DNA of 64,000 bases from Polyangiaceae bacterium (GTDB taxonomy: Bacteria > Myxococcota_A > Polyangia > Polyangiales > Polyangiaceae). Each line of letters begins with the position of its first letter. Positions within the stretch are counted from its first letter, which is position 1. The translations under genes and the position numbers were made by a program. A model generated the notes under the pieces. It saw nothing but the letters and a program-made list of their open reading frames with translations. It searched no databases and had not been told where the DNA came from. The DNA lies in the NCBI GenBank assembly GCA_016712345.1, contig JADJRH010000001.1, forward strand, positions 4,646,001 to 4,710,000, written 5' to 3'. This document shows, one piece after another, positions 49,609-58,354 of the stretch.

Positions 49609-50607
49609 ATGAGGCGATCCGCCATTTTGGGGGCTGGTCATTACGTACCCACCAAAGTTGTTACGAACGACGACCTCGCGAAGCTGATGCCCACGAGCGA
49701 CGAGTGGATTCAGCAGCGAACAGGCATCAAGGAGCGACGATATATCGAGCACGATGGGATCGGCGCGAGCGACCTGGCTGTCCCCGCCGTGAAGATGGCG
49801 GTGGAGCGGGCCGGCCGCGATCTCAAAGACGTGGACATGATCGTTTTTGCCACGTTGAGTCCCGACGTGACGTTTCCCGGCTCGGGTTGTTTGCTCGCAG
49901 ACAAGCTCGGTTTGCACGGCGTGCCAGCCTTGGATGTACGCAATCAATGCTCCGGGTTTTTGTACTCGCTCAGCATTGCCGACGCTTGGGTGCGAGCGGG
50001 CGTTTACAAAAACGTGCTGATCGTTGGCTCGGAGGTGCACTCCACGGGCATTGAATTCAGCGAGCGCGGTCGTGACGTAACAGTGCTTTTCGGCGACGGC
50101 GCGGGTGCCGCGCTGGTGGGAGAATCACCGTCGCCCGATCGCGGCGTGTTGTCGTTGAAGTTGCACGCGGACGGTGCGGGCGCGTTTGACTTGTGGATTC
50201 CGGCGCCGGGGTCGCGCCACATTCCGCGTGTCACGCACGAGATGCTCGACCAGGGTCTTCAGTACCCCAAGATGAACGGCAAGTCGGTGTTTCGCTGGGC
50301 GACCGAAAAAATGCCCGAGGTTGCCGAAGAAGCCTTGAAAGACGCGGGAATGACGATCGACGACATCGATCTCTTCGTTCCGCATCAAGCGAACATGCGC
50401 ATCAACCAATTTGTGGCGATGAAGCTCAATCTTCCGCAGGAGAAGATTGTTCACAACATCGATCGCTACGGCAACACCACCGCTGCCACGATCCCGATCG
50501 GGCTCTCGGAGTCATGGGCCGACGGCCGCATCAAAGAAGGCACGTGCATTCTTTCGGCTGCGTTTGGCAGTGGGTACACATGGGCCGGCGCTGTTATCCG
50601 CTGGTGA
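49609..50607 (+). CDS. fabH: Beta-ketoacyl-ACP synthase III
   Basis: Condenses acetyl-CoA (or a branched acyl-CoA) with malonyl-ACP to start fatty-acid synthesis; 332 residues, the usual length. The catalytic triad is Cys in NQCSGF (about 112), His in VPHQANMRI (about 258) and Asn in GNTTAATIP (about 288). DEWIQQRTGIKERR and the C-terminal FGSGYTWAGAVIRW are family signatures. It is not followed by other fab genes; nadC starts 13 nt later. Confidence 0.95.
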   Translation: MRRSAILGAGHYVPTKVVTNDDLAKLMPTSDEWIQQRTGIKERRYIEHDGIGASDLAVPAVKMAVERAGRDLKDVDMIVFATLSPDVTFPGSGCLLADKLGLHGVPALDVRNQCSGFLYSLSIADAWVRAGVYKNVLIVGSEVHSTGIEFSERGRDVTVLFGDGAGAALVGESPSPDRGVLSLKLHADGAGAFDLWIPAPGSRHIPRVTHEMLDQGLQYPKMNGKSVFRWATEKMPEVAEEALKDAGMTIDDIDLFVPHQANMRINQFVAMKLNLPQEKIVHNIDRYGNTTAATIPIGLSESWADGRIKEGTCILSAAFGSGYTWAGAVIRW

Positions 50608-50620
50608 TGGAACAACGCCG

Positions 50621-51469
50621 ATGATTCCGTCTCTGCTCGATGAGCTTTTAGATCGCGCCTTCGAAGAAGATCTCTCCGGCGGCGACATCACGACCGAAGC
50701 GACGGTGCTCGCCGAAGCGACGGCACGCGCCACCGCCGTTGCTCGCAAACCGCTTGTGGTGTGCGGCGGCGAGATGTTCGTTCGCGCGTTTCGGCGCATC
50801 GATCCCGACGTGGAAACGAAGGTGCTGATCGCCGACGGCACCTTCGTGGAGAAGGGCGCATCGATCTGGCAGGTGCGCGGGCGCGCGCGTTCGCTTCTCA
50901 TGGCCGAGCGCACCGCGCTGAACTTCACGCAGCGCATGAGCGGTATCGCAACCGCCGCGCGAACCTACGTGGCCGCGGTGGCTCCGGGTTCAAGAACGCG
51001 CATTACCGATACGCGCAAAACAACACCGGGGCTTCGCGTGCTTGAACGGTACGCGGTGCGCACCGGCGGCGCGCACAACCACCGCGACAACTTGGGCAGT
51101 GCAGTGATGATCAAGGACAACCACATCATCGCTGCGGGCGGCATTGCGAAGGCCGTGGAGCGAGCGCGCGCCCGCGCACCGCACACATCGCGGATTGAGG
51201 TGGAGGTTGCCAACCTTGCTGAACTCGATCAGGCGCTCAACGCGGGTGCCGACATCATCATGCTCGACAACTTTTCGATGGATGATGTGCGCACCGCGGT
51301 AAACACGGTTGCCTCGCGCGCTGTGCGACCGATCCTCGAAGTGTCGGGCGGCATCACGCTCGAACGTATTCGTGAGCTTTCGCAAGTGGGCGTGGATGTG
51401 ATCAGCGTCGGGGCGTTGACGCATTCGGCGCCTGCCGCCGACATCGCTCTCGATCTGGCGCTCGACTAG
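50621..51469 (+). CDS. nadC: Nicotinate-nucleotide pyrophosphorylase (carboxylating)
   Basis: Quinolinate phosphoribosyltransferase of de novo NAD synthesis, 282 residues. Recognisable motifs are EEDLSGGDITTEAT, RTALNFTQRMSGIAT, ITDTRKTTPGLR, RTGGAHNHRDNL, IKDNHI, and the C-terminal ILEVSGGITLERI with ISVGALTHSAP. They cover the phosphate- and quinolinate-binding residues of the family. birA starts 6 nt after the stop, a neighbourhood seen in several bacteria. Confidence 0.95.
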   Translation: MIPSLLDELLDRAFEEDLSGGDITTEATVLAEATARATAVARKPLVVCGGEMFVRAFRRIDPDVETKVLIADGTFVEKGASIWQVRGRARSLLMAERTALNFTQRMSGIATAARTYVAAVAPGSRTRITDTRKTTPGLRVLERYAVRTGGAHNHRDNLGSAVMIKDNHIIAAGGIAKAVERARARAPHTSRIEVEVANLAELDQALNAGADIIMLDNFSMDDVRTAVNTVASRAVRPILEVSGGITLERIRELSQVGVDVISVGALTHSAPAADIALDLALD

Positions 51470-51475
51470 CGAAAC

Positions 51476-52264
51476 GTGGTTTCGGATCTCGACGAAGTTC
51501 GGGTGGCGGCGGCGCTTGGTGGAGTGCGTTTGGGGCGACCACTGAAAGTGGTCGCCCAAACGCACTCCACCAACGATGACGCTCGAAACGGGGCGGCAAA
51601 CGGCGCGCCGCACGGCGCGACGTTTGTCGCCGACTCTCAAACCGCGGGTCGTGGTCGAGGCGGGCACACCTGGCATTCGCCGCCTGGGTCGAATGTGTAC
51701 ACATCGGTGGTGCTGCGGCCGAATTTGAACGTGGCCGAGATCGCGCCGATCACGTCGGCGGTGGGGCTGGCCGTTGTTCGAACGGTTGTCCGCTATGTGA
51801 GCGGCGCGATGCGCGTCGCGTTGAAGTGGCCCAACGACGTGTTTGTGAACGACAAGAAGATCGCCGGCGTGCTTGTGGAAGGGCAGCTGCGCGGCGACAA
51901 GCTCGCGAGTTTGGTCGCCGGGATTGGCCTGAATGTACACATGCGCGACTTGCCGCCGGACATTGCGGCGACCGCTACTTCGCTTGCGCTCGCGGGCGCT
52001 GAGCGTCTGGATCGGTCGGAGATTTTGGCAACATTGCTCGGTGAGTTGGAGCGGGCGATCGAGTCTTTTGAGCGGTCGCGCCTTCACGAGATGATCGAAG
52101 AGATTCGCGAGCGGGATTGGCTGCGCGGGCGTTTCATTCGCACGGGCGAGACGTGCGGCGTGGCGGACGGCATTGCCGAAGATGGAAGCCTTTGGATTCG
52201 AGATGAGCGAGGAGAGCGCCGGTTGGTGCGATCGGGGGAAGTGCTTGCCGAGCAGCAGACCTGA
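51476..52264 (+). CDS. birA: Biotin-acetyl-CoA-carboxylase ligase
   Basis: Attaches biotin to the carboxyl-carrier protein; 262 residues. Motifs: THSTND (about 30), the biotin-adenylate loop GRGRGGHTW (about 60), SVVLRP, KWPNDV and IAGVLVEG, then a small C-terminal SH3-like domain. There is no N-terminal DNA-binding domain, so it is a group I (non-repressor) ligase. The start is GTG 51476. A 27-bp hairpin at 51516-51573 lies inside the 5' coding region and covers the THSTN codons. Confidence 0.93.
   Translation: MVSDLDEVRVAAALGGVRLGRPLKVVAQTHSTNDDARNGAANGAPHGATFVADSQTAGRGRGGHTWHSPPGSNVYTSVVLRPNLNVAEIAPITSAVGLAVVRTVVRYVSGAMRVALKWPNDVFVNDKKIAGVLVEGQLRGDKLASLVAGIGLNVHMRDLPPDIAATATSLALAGAERLDRSEILATLLGELERAIESFERSRLHEMIEEIRERDWLRGRFIRTGETCGVADGIAEDGSLWIRDERGERRLVRSGEVLAEQQT
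51516..51573 (+). repeat. 27-bp near-perfect inverted repeat inside birA
   Basis: Left arm 51516-51543 and right arm 51547-51573 pair over 27 bp with a GAA loop; the only flaw is one extra G in the left arm (GGGG against CCC). The inner part is CGACCACT-GAA-AGTGGTCG. The structure begins 41 nt after the start codon, where it could affect translation or act as a site on DNA. Confidence 0.85.
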
Positions 52265-52344
52265 AGCCGGCGCGGGAGCGTTGAACGCCGGAGTTTTTGC
52301 GAACGCTCGATTTGAAGCCGTGAAGTTGCTAATCGAGCGGCCGA

Positions 52345-52998
52345 GTGAAAGAAGACACGCTCGTCGTCCACGAGATTTATAGGAGTATCCAGGGCGAATC
52401 GACCTTCGCCGGGTTGCCGTGCACGTTCGTGCGTTTGACGGGTTGCAATCTGCGTTGCGTTTGGTGCGACACGCCGCAGGCGTTCTACGGCGGAAAGCGA
52501 ATGCGCCGTGAAGAGGTTTTGGCTCAGGCGCTCGCGCTCGCAACGCCGCTTGTGGAGCTGACGGGAGGCGAGCCGCTGCTCCAGCCCGGAGCCATCGTTC
52601 TCATGCGTGAGTTGTGCGACGCCGGCAAAACGGTGCTTGTGGAAACAAGCGGTGAGGCTGACGTTTCGCGCGTGGATGCGCGTGTACACAAGATCATGGA
52701 CCTGAAAGCGCCGGCGTCGGGCGAGTCGCACCGCAATCGTTGGTCAAACTTGGAGCACTTAACGGAGCGCGACGAGATCAAGTTCGTGCTGGCGAGCCGC
52801 GGCGACTACGAGTGGATGCGCGCGGTCATTCGAGAGCGTGGGCTCGGCGCGCGCGGGATCAAGATGCTCGCGTCGTGTGTGTGGGGGTCGCTGGCAACAA
52901 AAGATCTTGTCGATTGGGTATTGGAGGACGGGTTGCCCGTGCGCGTTCAGGTGCAGCTTCACAAGGTGATTTGGGGAGCCGAAGCGCAGGGCGTTTGA
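52345..52998 (+). CDS. queE: 7-carboxy-7-deazaguanine synthase
   Basis: Radical-SAM enzyme of the queuosine/7-deazaguanine pathway that converts CPH4 to CDG; 217 residues from GTG 52345. SAM-cluster motif GCNLRCVWCDT (CxxxCxxC), N-terminal YRSIQGESTFAGLPC, and LTGGEPLLQ and VETSGE follow in order. No other que gene is in the window, so the pathway is completed elsewhere. Confidence 0.92.
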   Translation: MKEDTLVVHEIYRSIQGESTFAGLPCTFVRLTGCNLRCVWCDTPQAFYGGKRMRREEVLAQALALATPLVELTGGEPLLQPGAIVLMRELCDAGKTVLVETSGEADVSRVDARVHKIMDLKAPASGESHRNRWSNLEHLTERDEIKFVLASRGDYEWMRAVIRERGLGARGIKMLASCVWGSLATKDLVDWVLEDGLPVRVQVQLHKVIWGAEAQGV

Positions 52999-53117
52999 CG
53001 TGGGACAGGGCGGTCTGCCGTTGGTCGGTTTGAACATCTGTTTGCTCGGCGCCCCCATGTGAACGATCCTCGCCGAGTCCGGCTGCTTGGGGAGCCGGTG
53101 CGTGTTGGGGCCCGATT

Positions 53118-54053
53118 GTGTCGCTTTCGATCTTTTTATTGCCGCTCGCCGTTGTTGCGACGCTCGCTGTTCTCGGCGTGTTGATCGGGTCGGCCCTGAT
53201 TCAGTGGGTGCGCGCGCAGATCGCCGTGGGCCACGTTGATTTTCACATCGACAAAGATGTTCTCGCCCCGGGGGAGGGGACGCGTGTTGTGGCGAACGTT
53301 GTGTCGCGATCACAGCCGCTCGGAATTCGCGCAAAGCTTGTTTGCACGATGTTTGATCATCGGGCGAGGCGTATTTACGAAAGTACACACGACCTCGCGG
53401 CGGTTGTGGGGCAGCAACATGTGTACGCATCGTTCCTTCGTTTGCCCGCGTACGCATTGCGAACCGGCACTGTGGGGACGGAGCTTTCGAGCTTTTTCTC
53501 TGAAGAAGCGCACAGGCTGTTTGTGTCGTGGACGGCCGAGCTGGAGATCTCGCCGCGCGATGCGCCGGGGGACGTGCTTGTGCATCGAACAATTGCGATC
53601 GATGTGCCCGAGGGTCGGCTGCTTGCGCCCGATCGCGAGGCCATGGATCGCGTGATTTTGGAGTCGTGTCAGGCCATGCACAGCGACTTGGTCTTTAACT
53701 GGCTGGTGCACATGGCAGCTGCCGACGGGTCGATTGCGCCTTCAGAACAAGCGCTTTTGCGAGATGTGTTGCGCACGGCTCACGGCGTTTCAGATCCGGT
53801 GTTGGCCGATCAGAGAATTTTGGTGGAGATGTCGCGCCGCCTTGAGGTGGATCCGGTGGCGCTTCGCAAACACGTTCCGGTGGAGGCGCTGCGGAGTTTT
53901 TATCGGTTTCTTTTTGCGATGGCGTGGCGCGACGGTCAGCTCGATGGGCGCGAACACAACATGCTCATCGACGCGCTCGACAAGTTTGGGCTCGACGGCG
54001 CGATGGTTCACGACATTGAAGTGGAGGTGCTCGGTGGCTTCGCGCGATGGTGA
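53118..54053 (+). CDS. Membrane-anchored TerB-like domain protein
   Basis: 311 residues from GTG 53118. An N-terminal membrane helix (FLLPLAVVATLAVLGVLIGS) is followed by a beta-rich cytoplasmic or periplasmic domain (about 40-165) and a helical C-terminal domain of TerB/DjlA type, WLVHMAAADGSIAPSEQALL (about 195), with a second FAMAWRDGQLDGREHNML motif. TerB-like folds are linked to stress and membrane-associated sensing, but the role here is unknown. Its 3' end overlaps the next gene by 20 nt. Confidence 0.7.
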   Translation: MSLSIFLLPLAVVATLAVLGVLIGSALIQWVRAQIAVGHVDFHIDKDVLAPGEGTRVVANVVSRSQPLGIRAKLVCTMFDHRARRIYESTHDLAAVVGQQHVYASFLRLPAYALRTGTVGTELSSFFSEEAHRLFVSWTAELEISPRDAPGDVLVHRTIAIDVPEGRLLAPDREAMDRVILESCQAMHSDLVFNWLVHMAAADGSIAPSEQALLRDVLRTAHGVSDPVLADQRILVEMSRRLEVDPVALRKHVPVEALRSFYRFLFAMAWRDGQLDGREHNMLIDALDKFGLDGAMVHDIEVEVLGGFARW

Positions 54054-55791
54054 AAGCGTCGCGCGAACGGGCGGCTCCAAAGCCTGGTGTGTACGCAAGA
54101 TCGAGGGCGTTTTTTTGTGTGTACGCAACGTCGGGCGCGGGTTCGCATGTGTACGCAACGTTGAGAACGGATGGTTACGCGTACACAGCGCCGTCCGCTT
54201 CGCGCTGATTGCCGTTTTGTTTCTCGCTCCATCCATCGCTTTCGCGCACGAACGTTGGGTGCCAAACTCCCTTCGATTTCCGATCAATCGGCGATATTTC
54301 CAACGCATGAGCGGGGAGGTGTTTTGGTATTCGCTGGCGTCGGCGGTTGCCCTCTTCGGTTTGATTTTTCTCTTCTACTTGGTGGTGCCGGGCCTTGTTG
54401 AACGGTTGTCGCCGCAAACGGTTGCAGCGCGTGATCGGGAGCAGCGAAGGGGCTTTTTTTCGCGGACGTTTCGGTACCTGACGCGGCTCATTCTCGACGG
54501 CGATGTACACGGACCGTTCATCGACAACGGTCTTAAAGTGAGTGCGTTCTTGTTTTCACGCGTGCCGGCGTTTGTGCTGGCGCTCGGCGCTTACGAAGGC
54601 TGGCTCGTGATGCCGAGTTTCCCTGTGTACGGTGCGCTCGGAACGTTTTGGCGAGTGGCTTCGGCTGCGCTCGCTTTGTGGGTGTTAGTCGGGGTTTTTC
54701 AGCGAGCGATCGGTGCGGTGATGCTCGCTGTGTTTGGGTATTTGATCGTCGCGTACGGGATGGCGTCGATCGATGCGGTGCCGGTGCTTGCGAGCGCGTT
54801 TTTTTATCTGTTTGCCAAAAAAGATTCAGGCCAGGTGGTCAATGCGCGGCAACTCCTCGGCATGCGCGTGTCGCTCGGCGTTGGGTTTTTTCTGCTCGGG
54901 TTGATCAACAAAATCTTTGCCGCCGAGTTGTTCATTGGGGTGGGCGACAACTTTCCCGATTTGGTTGCCGGACCGCAGGCGGTGTTTCCGGGGCTCACGC
55001 GCGAGGCGTGGTCGTTCACCACGGCGCTCGGCGAAATGGTGTTTGGCCTGCTGGTGTTAACAGGAGTATTCAATCGAATAACAACGGCGCTTTTGAGTGT
55101 TGTTTTTGCGAACTTTATCTTGGTTTTCGGCTGGCCTGAAGTAGTGCATGTGTACCCAATTCTCGGATTCGTTCTTTTGTTTTTTCGGGGTGGCACGGGC
55201 ACGCTGCTTGATGGGTTTGTCTTTCGAGTAAATCTGTTTTTGTGGACGCAGCGACGCCGGTTGTCGGCGCTTGGGTACGCATCAACGCTTGCAATTGTAG
55301 GGGCTGCTGCGTCGATCTTTTTACTGTGGATGCCGCTCCTTTTGATCATTGAGGTGGCGCCGCACATTGCTGGAACAGAAGTGCCGGCGGGATATCGTCC
55401 ACCGCCGCTGCCGCCGCCCGCAAAGCTTTGGAGTTCACTGCCGCCGCCGGCGGCGCATGCGGATCATGAGCCTCGCCACGGCGGTGTGGTGACAATGGCC
55501 GGAGATGTACACGTGGAGATTGTGGTGACATCGCGCGGGGCGGTGCATCTCTACGTGAGCGATGCGGTTCGCACGGCGATTGCGCCTGCTGAAGCATCGG
55601 GTTGGGTGATTGTTGAAGCGTCGGGTGCGGCGCCTCAGCGGCTTGCGCTTGTGTCCACACGCGATGGTTCGCTCTTTGCGCAGGGCTCGGCTCCAACCGC
55701 CGGCGCAAAGTACACATACGATCTGCAAGTGCGCGGAAAACGAGCTTCTATGGCACTGCAAGTTCCAGCGGGCGGAACGGGTACACCTTGA
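54034..55791 (+). CDS. DoxX-like polytopic membrane protein with N-terminal 10-residue repeats
   Basis: A 585-residue protein. GTG 54034 is chosen because GGAGG stands 6 nt before it; it overlaps the TerB-like gene by 20 nt. The N-terminus has three 10-residue repeats starting CVRKIEGVFL, CVRNVGRGFA and CVRNVENGWL, then RVHSAVRFAL that leads into a signal-like helix (LIAVLFLAPSIAFA). About ten membrane helices follow, with DoxX-type motifs such as LGEMVFGLLVLTGVFNRITT. A periplasmic C-terminal domain resembles a copper-binding or PCuAC-like beta domain only loosely. Substrate or function is unknown. Confidence 0.65.
   Translation: MASRDGESVARTGGSKAWCVRKIEGVFLCVRNVGRGFACVRNVENGWLRVHSAVRFALIAVLFLAPSIAFAHERWVPNSLRFPINRRYFQRMSGEVFWYSLASAVALFGLIFLFYLVVPGLVERLSPQTVAARDREQRRGFFSRTFRYLTRLILDGDVHGPFIDNGLKVSAFLFSRVPAFVLALGAYEGWLVMPSFPVYGALGTFWRVASAALALWVLVGVFQRAIGAVMLAVFGYLIVAYGMASIDAVPVLASAFFYLFAKKDSGQVVNARQLLGMRVSLGVGFFLLGLINKIFAAELFIGVGDNFPDLVAGPQAVFPGLTREAWSFTTALGEMVFGLLVLTGVFNRITTALLSVVFANFILVFGWPEVVHVYPILGFVLLFFRGGTGTLLDGFVFRVNLFLWTQRRRLSALGYASTLAIVGAAASIFLLWMPLLLIIEVAPHIAGTEVPAGYRPPPLPPPAKLWSSLPPPAAHADHEPRHGGVVTMAGDVHVEIVVTSRGAVHLYVSDAVRTAIAPAEASGWVIVEASGAAPQRLALVSTRDGSLFAQGSAPTAGAKYTYDLQVRGKRASMALQVPAGGTGTP
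54088..54207 (+). repeat. Four-unit 30-bp coding repeat built on TGTGTACGC
   Basis: Units begin at 54088, 54118, 54148 (each TGTGTACGCAA) and 54178 (CGCGTACACAG), exactly 30 bp apart and in phase with the reading frame. Similarity is highest in the first 14 nt of units 2 and 3 and fades in unit 4. Confidence 0.85.
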
Positions 55792-55894
55792 GCTGTTCCG
55801 CATAATTCGTGCTTTGCAAAAATTGGAAAGCGGTTGCGCGCGCCGAGCGTTCGATGCTCCATCGCGGAGCAAACGGGAACAGCGGAGGAGCGTG

Positions 55895-56869
55895 ATGGTG
55901 AGAAATACGGCGTTGGGTTTGGCGGTGCTTGCGGGATTTGTGGTGGCAAACAGCGGGTGCCTCATTGTTTCAAAAGGGAGCGACGGCGGCAGCGCCGGTG
56001 ACACCGGAACGGCCGGATCCGGCGCCACAGGTGAGGGTGGAACCGGCGCGGGCATGGTGACGCAACCGCCCGCCGGTGGAAGCGGCCCCACCAATTGCGA
56101 TCAAGATCCAAACGACGACGAATGCACGGCGTGCGTGAAGTCGTCGTGCTGCGCCGAGATCGAAGCGTGCGCCAACGATGCGTCGTGCGCTGATGTGTAC
56201 GCAGCGTACGCCGAGTGCATTTGGCCGGCCGCCGATGCTGAACCGTCGGGGTACTCAACGGGGTTTTGCAAAGCGGAGGTGGGCGCAACGGGAACTCCCG
56301 CGGGCGCACTGATCGATTGCTACAAATCGCAGTGCGGAACCGACAAAAATCCCGTTTGCGGTGTTGAAGAGGTGATCACGTGGGAAGGGTTTGCGGCGGG
56401 CTTTCTCGAAGAGTTTTGTTCGGGCTGCCACTTTGACGGGTACGAACAAACAGGCCTTGGGCCCACCGATGAAAACGGCAATCCAAAGCCTGTTGCAAAC
56501 TACAGCTGCGATTGGGAATGGCTCGACGGACCGTGGTCACAGGGCCCCACCGACGAACATCCGAACGGCGGTTTTGCCAATCCCGATTGGTTCTCGTTGA
56601 TGAGCTACCAAAACGTGCTGCCCGACGGAGAACTGATCCGGTGCGGTGTGCAAGGCACGTTGCCCGGCGGTTGCGACGCTCAAAAATTCCCCAATCCCAA
56701 GCGCTTTCCGCCCAGCGGAAATGCTCCGGGCGGCGCCCACTGCTGGTGGATGCCCGACGGAAGTACGTGCGCACAACCCACAGATCAAGCGCGCGCCAAA
56801 ATGGTGAGCTGGATTGTGGACGGTATGGTTTGCAACCAAGGCTGCGACACAACGTGCGCTACGCCGTAG
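55895..56869 (+). CDS. Lipoprotein with a CxxCH motif
   Basis: 324 residues from ATG 55895 with GGAGGAG 4 nt upstream (GTG 55892 is also possible). Signal MVRNTALGLAVLAGFVVANSGC ends in a lipobox, then a Gly/Thr linker. A Cys-rich region follows (CVKSSCCAEIEAC, CADVYAAYAEC). The C-terminal domain has EEFCSGCHFDGYE, the CxxCH c-type heme motif, and MSYQNVLPDG, a common context in myxobacterial cytochrome-like lipoproteins. Heme attachment is inferred from the motif only. Confidence 0.75.
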   Translation: MVRNTALGLAVLAGFVVANSGCLIVSKGSDGGSAGDTGTAGSGATGEGGTGAGMVTQPPAGGSGPTNCDQDPNDDECTACVKSSCCAEIEACANDASCADVYAAYAECIWPAADAEPSGYSTGFCKAEVGATGTPAGALIDCYKSQCGTDKNPVCGVEEVITWEGFAAGFLEEFCSGCHFDGYEQTGLGPTDENGNPKPVANYSCDWEWLDGPWSQGPTDEHPNGGFANPDWFSLMSYQNVLPDGELIRCGVQGTLPGGCDAQKFPNPKRFPPSGNAPGGAHCWWMPDGSTCAQPTDQARAKMVSWIVDGMVCNQGCDTTCATP

Positions 56870-56953
56870 TGTACACAAGAACGGATCCAGAAAAAATCCG
56901 TTTTCCGTGAGGTTTGGCGGCTTGTGATCACTGTGACGTAGCCGGGTGCCGGT

Positions 56954-57170
56954 CTCGCCGGTCTCTCGTTTTCGTCTCGGCTGCGTACGCCACAGAACAC
57001 GTTTATTGTGAGGCCTGCAGCGCCACGCTTTTCGCTTTTCCTCGTGGCAACGGGCGAGGGTGTCCCCGACGTCTTGGCAAGACTTGGATCCGGGCTTCGC
57101 GGCAGCGTTTGGCTAAAGGTGGGGGGAGGGTGTCCCCGACGTCTTGGCAAGATTTGGATCCGGGCTTCGC
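56954..57170 (+). repeat. Dispersed intergenic repeat, copy B with internal duplication
   Basis: Same block order as 20065-20209, again between convergent genes (CxxCH lipoprotein and fbp). Its last part is present twice, 57056-57100 and 57126-57170: 45 bp with one difference (GAC/GAT), 70 bp apart. Each copy contains the near-palindrome GTCTTGGCAAGA(C/T). With the flanks this is the whole content of the 344-bp gap from 56870 to 57213. Confidence 0.75.
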
Positions 57171-57213
57171 AGAACGTCTCGCTAACAGGAACTACCAGCG
57201 CCAACCGTGGCGC

Positions 57214-58251
57214 TCAGCGCTTGCCCGTCATAAAATCTTCAAACGCTTCAACGTCGCGCGGTGAGCCCAAAATCAGCGGTGTTCGCTGATGCAACTTGGT
57301 GGGCTGAATTTCTAAAATGCGCCCTTTGCCGTGCGACGCTTTGCCGCCCGCGGCCTCAAAAATAAACGCAAACGGATTGGCTTCGTAAAGAAGGCGGAGT
57401 TTGCCTTCAGGGCTCTTTTTGTCGGCGGGATAAGCAAAAATGCCACCCTTGAGGAGCGTGCGGTGAGCGTCGGCGACAAGCGTTCCAACGTAGCGACCGC
57501 CGTACGGACGGCCCTCGGCCTTGTTGTCGTCTTTGATCCAATTGGCCCACTTTTTCACCTCGTCGGGCCACTTGGCGTGGTTGCCTTCGTTGATAGAATA
57601 GGTGCTGCCTTTTTCGGGGATTTTAATGTTTTCGTGCGAGAGAAAAAACTCGCCGCACGTGGGGTCGTAGGTGAAGCCGTGTACACCCGACGCTTTGCCG
57701 GTGGTGAGCACGACCATCGTCGACGAGCCGTACATGATGTAACCCGCCGCCGACAGCTCCACCCCGGGCTTTAAGAAGTCGTTTGCGCTCACCAAAACTT
57801 CAGGATCTTGGCGCTTTAAAATTCCAAAAATCGTCCCGATTGAAACGTTTACGTCGATGTTTGAAGAGCCGTCGAGCGGGTCCATCATCACGAGGTAACG
57901 CGCGCGCGAGTCGTTCGTGAGCACTTCGATCTCGTCGAGTTCTTCACTCGCAACGGCGGCCACGTGTTTGCGCCGCCCGAGCACCGCGAGAAGCGCCGCG
58001 TTGGCCTCCTCGTCGAGCTTCATCACCTGCTCGCCCTGCACGTTGGTGGAGCCTGTGTACCCAAGAACGTTCACGAGCCCCGCGCGCCGAACTTTGCTTG
58101 TGATGAGCTTCGCGGCGAAACTGATCTGATTCAAAATAGAGGTGAATGTGCCGGTGGCGGCGGGGTGCCCCAGCATGCCTTCTAAAATGAACGTTTCGAG
58201 CGTGATGCCGATACGCGAACTTCCCTCGTGGGCGCTCTTTTGATCCGACAT
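57214..58251 (-). CDS. fbp: Fructose-1,6-bisphosphatase class I
   Basis: Gluconeogenic phosphatase, 345 residues. Metal/substrate motifs include VASEELDE, MDPLDGSSNIDVNVSIGTIF, GYIMYGSSTMVVLTTG, RYVGTLVADAHRTLLKGG and GKLRLLYEANPFAFIFEAAG, all class-I hallmarks. It is divergent from the class-I aldolase gene (103 bp between starts), so one short region likely controls both directions of the fructose-bisphosphate node. Confidence 0.95.
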   Translation of the reverse strand: MSDQKSAHEGSSRIGITLETFILEGMLGHPAATGTFTSILNQISFAAKLITSKVRRAGLVNVLGYTGSTNVQGEQVMKLDEEANAALLAVLGRRKHVAAVASEELDEIEVLTNDSRARYLVMMDPLDGSSNIDVNVSIGTIFGILKRQDPEVLVSANDFLKPGVELSAAGYIMYGSSTMVVLTTGKASGVHGFTYDPTCGEFFLSHENIKIPEKGSTYSINEGNHAKWPDEVKKWANWIKDDNKAEGRPYGGRYVGTLVADAHRTLLKGGIFAYPADKKSPEGKLRLLYEANPFAFIFEAAGGKASHGKGRILEIQPTKLHQRTPLILGSPRDVEAFEDFMTGKR

Positions 58252-58354
58252 TCCTCAGCGGTATCACTGCGGCCGCCACGCATGGAGGGCGTTTTTTGCG
58301 AGCATGCGGAAGGCCGTCGCGGTATGGCGCGCTCCCCGACAACGGAGTAGCGCA

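Noticed and set aside
54088..54207. CRISPR-like array with 30-bp period
   Set aside because: Only four units, no alternation of constant repeat and variable spacer (the unit is 30 bp in total), in phase with a gene, and no cas genes nearby.
56914..57264. Cys-containing frame beginning MAACDHCDVAGC, reminiscent of a zinc finger
   Set aside because: It runs through the dispersed repeat and into the 3' end of fbp; copy A at 20065-20209 does not preserve the frame.
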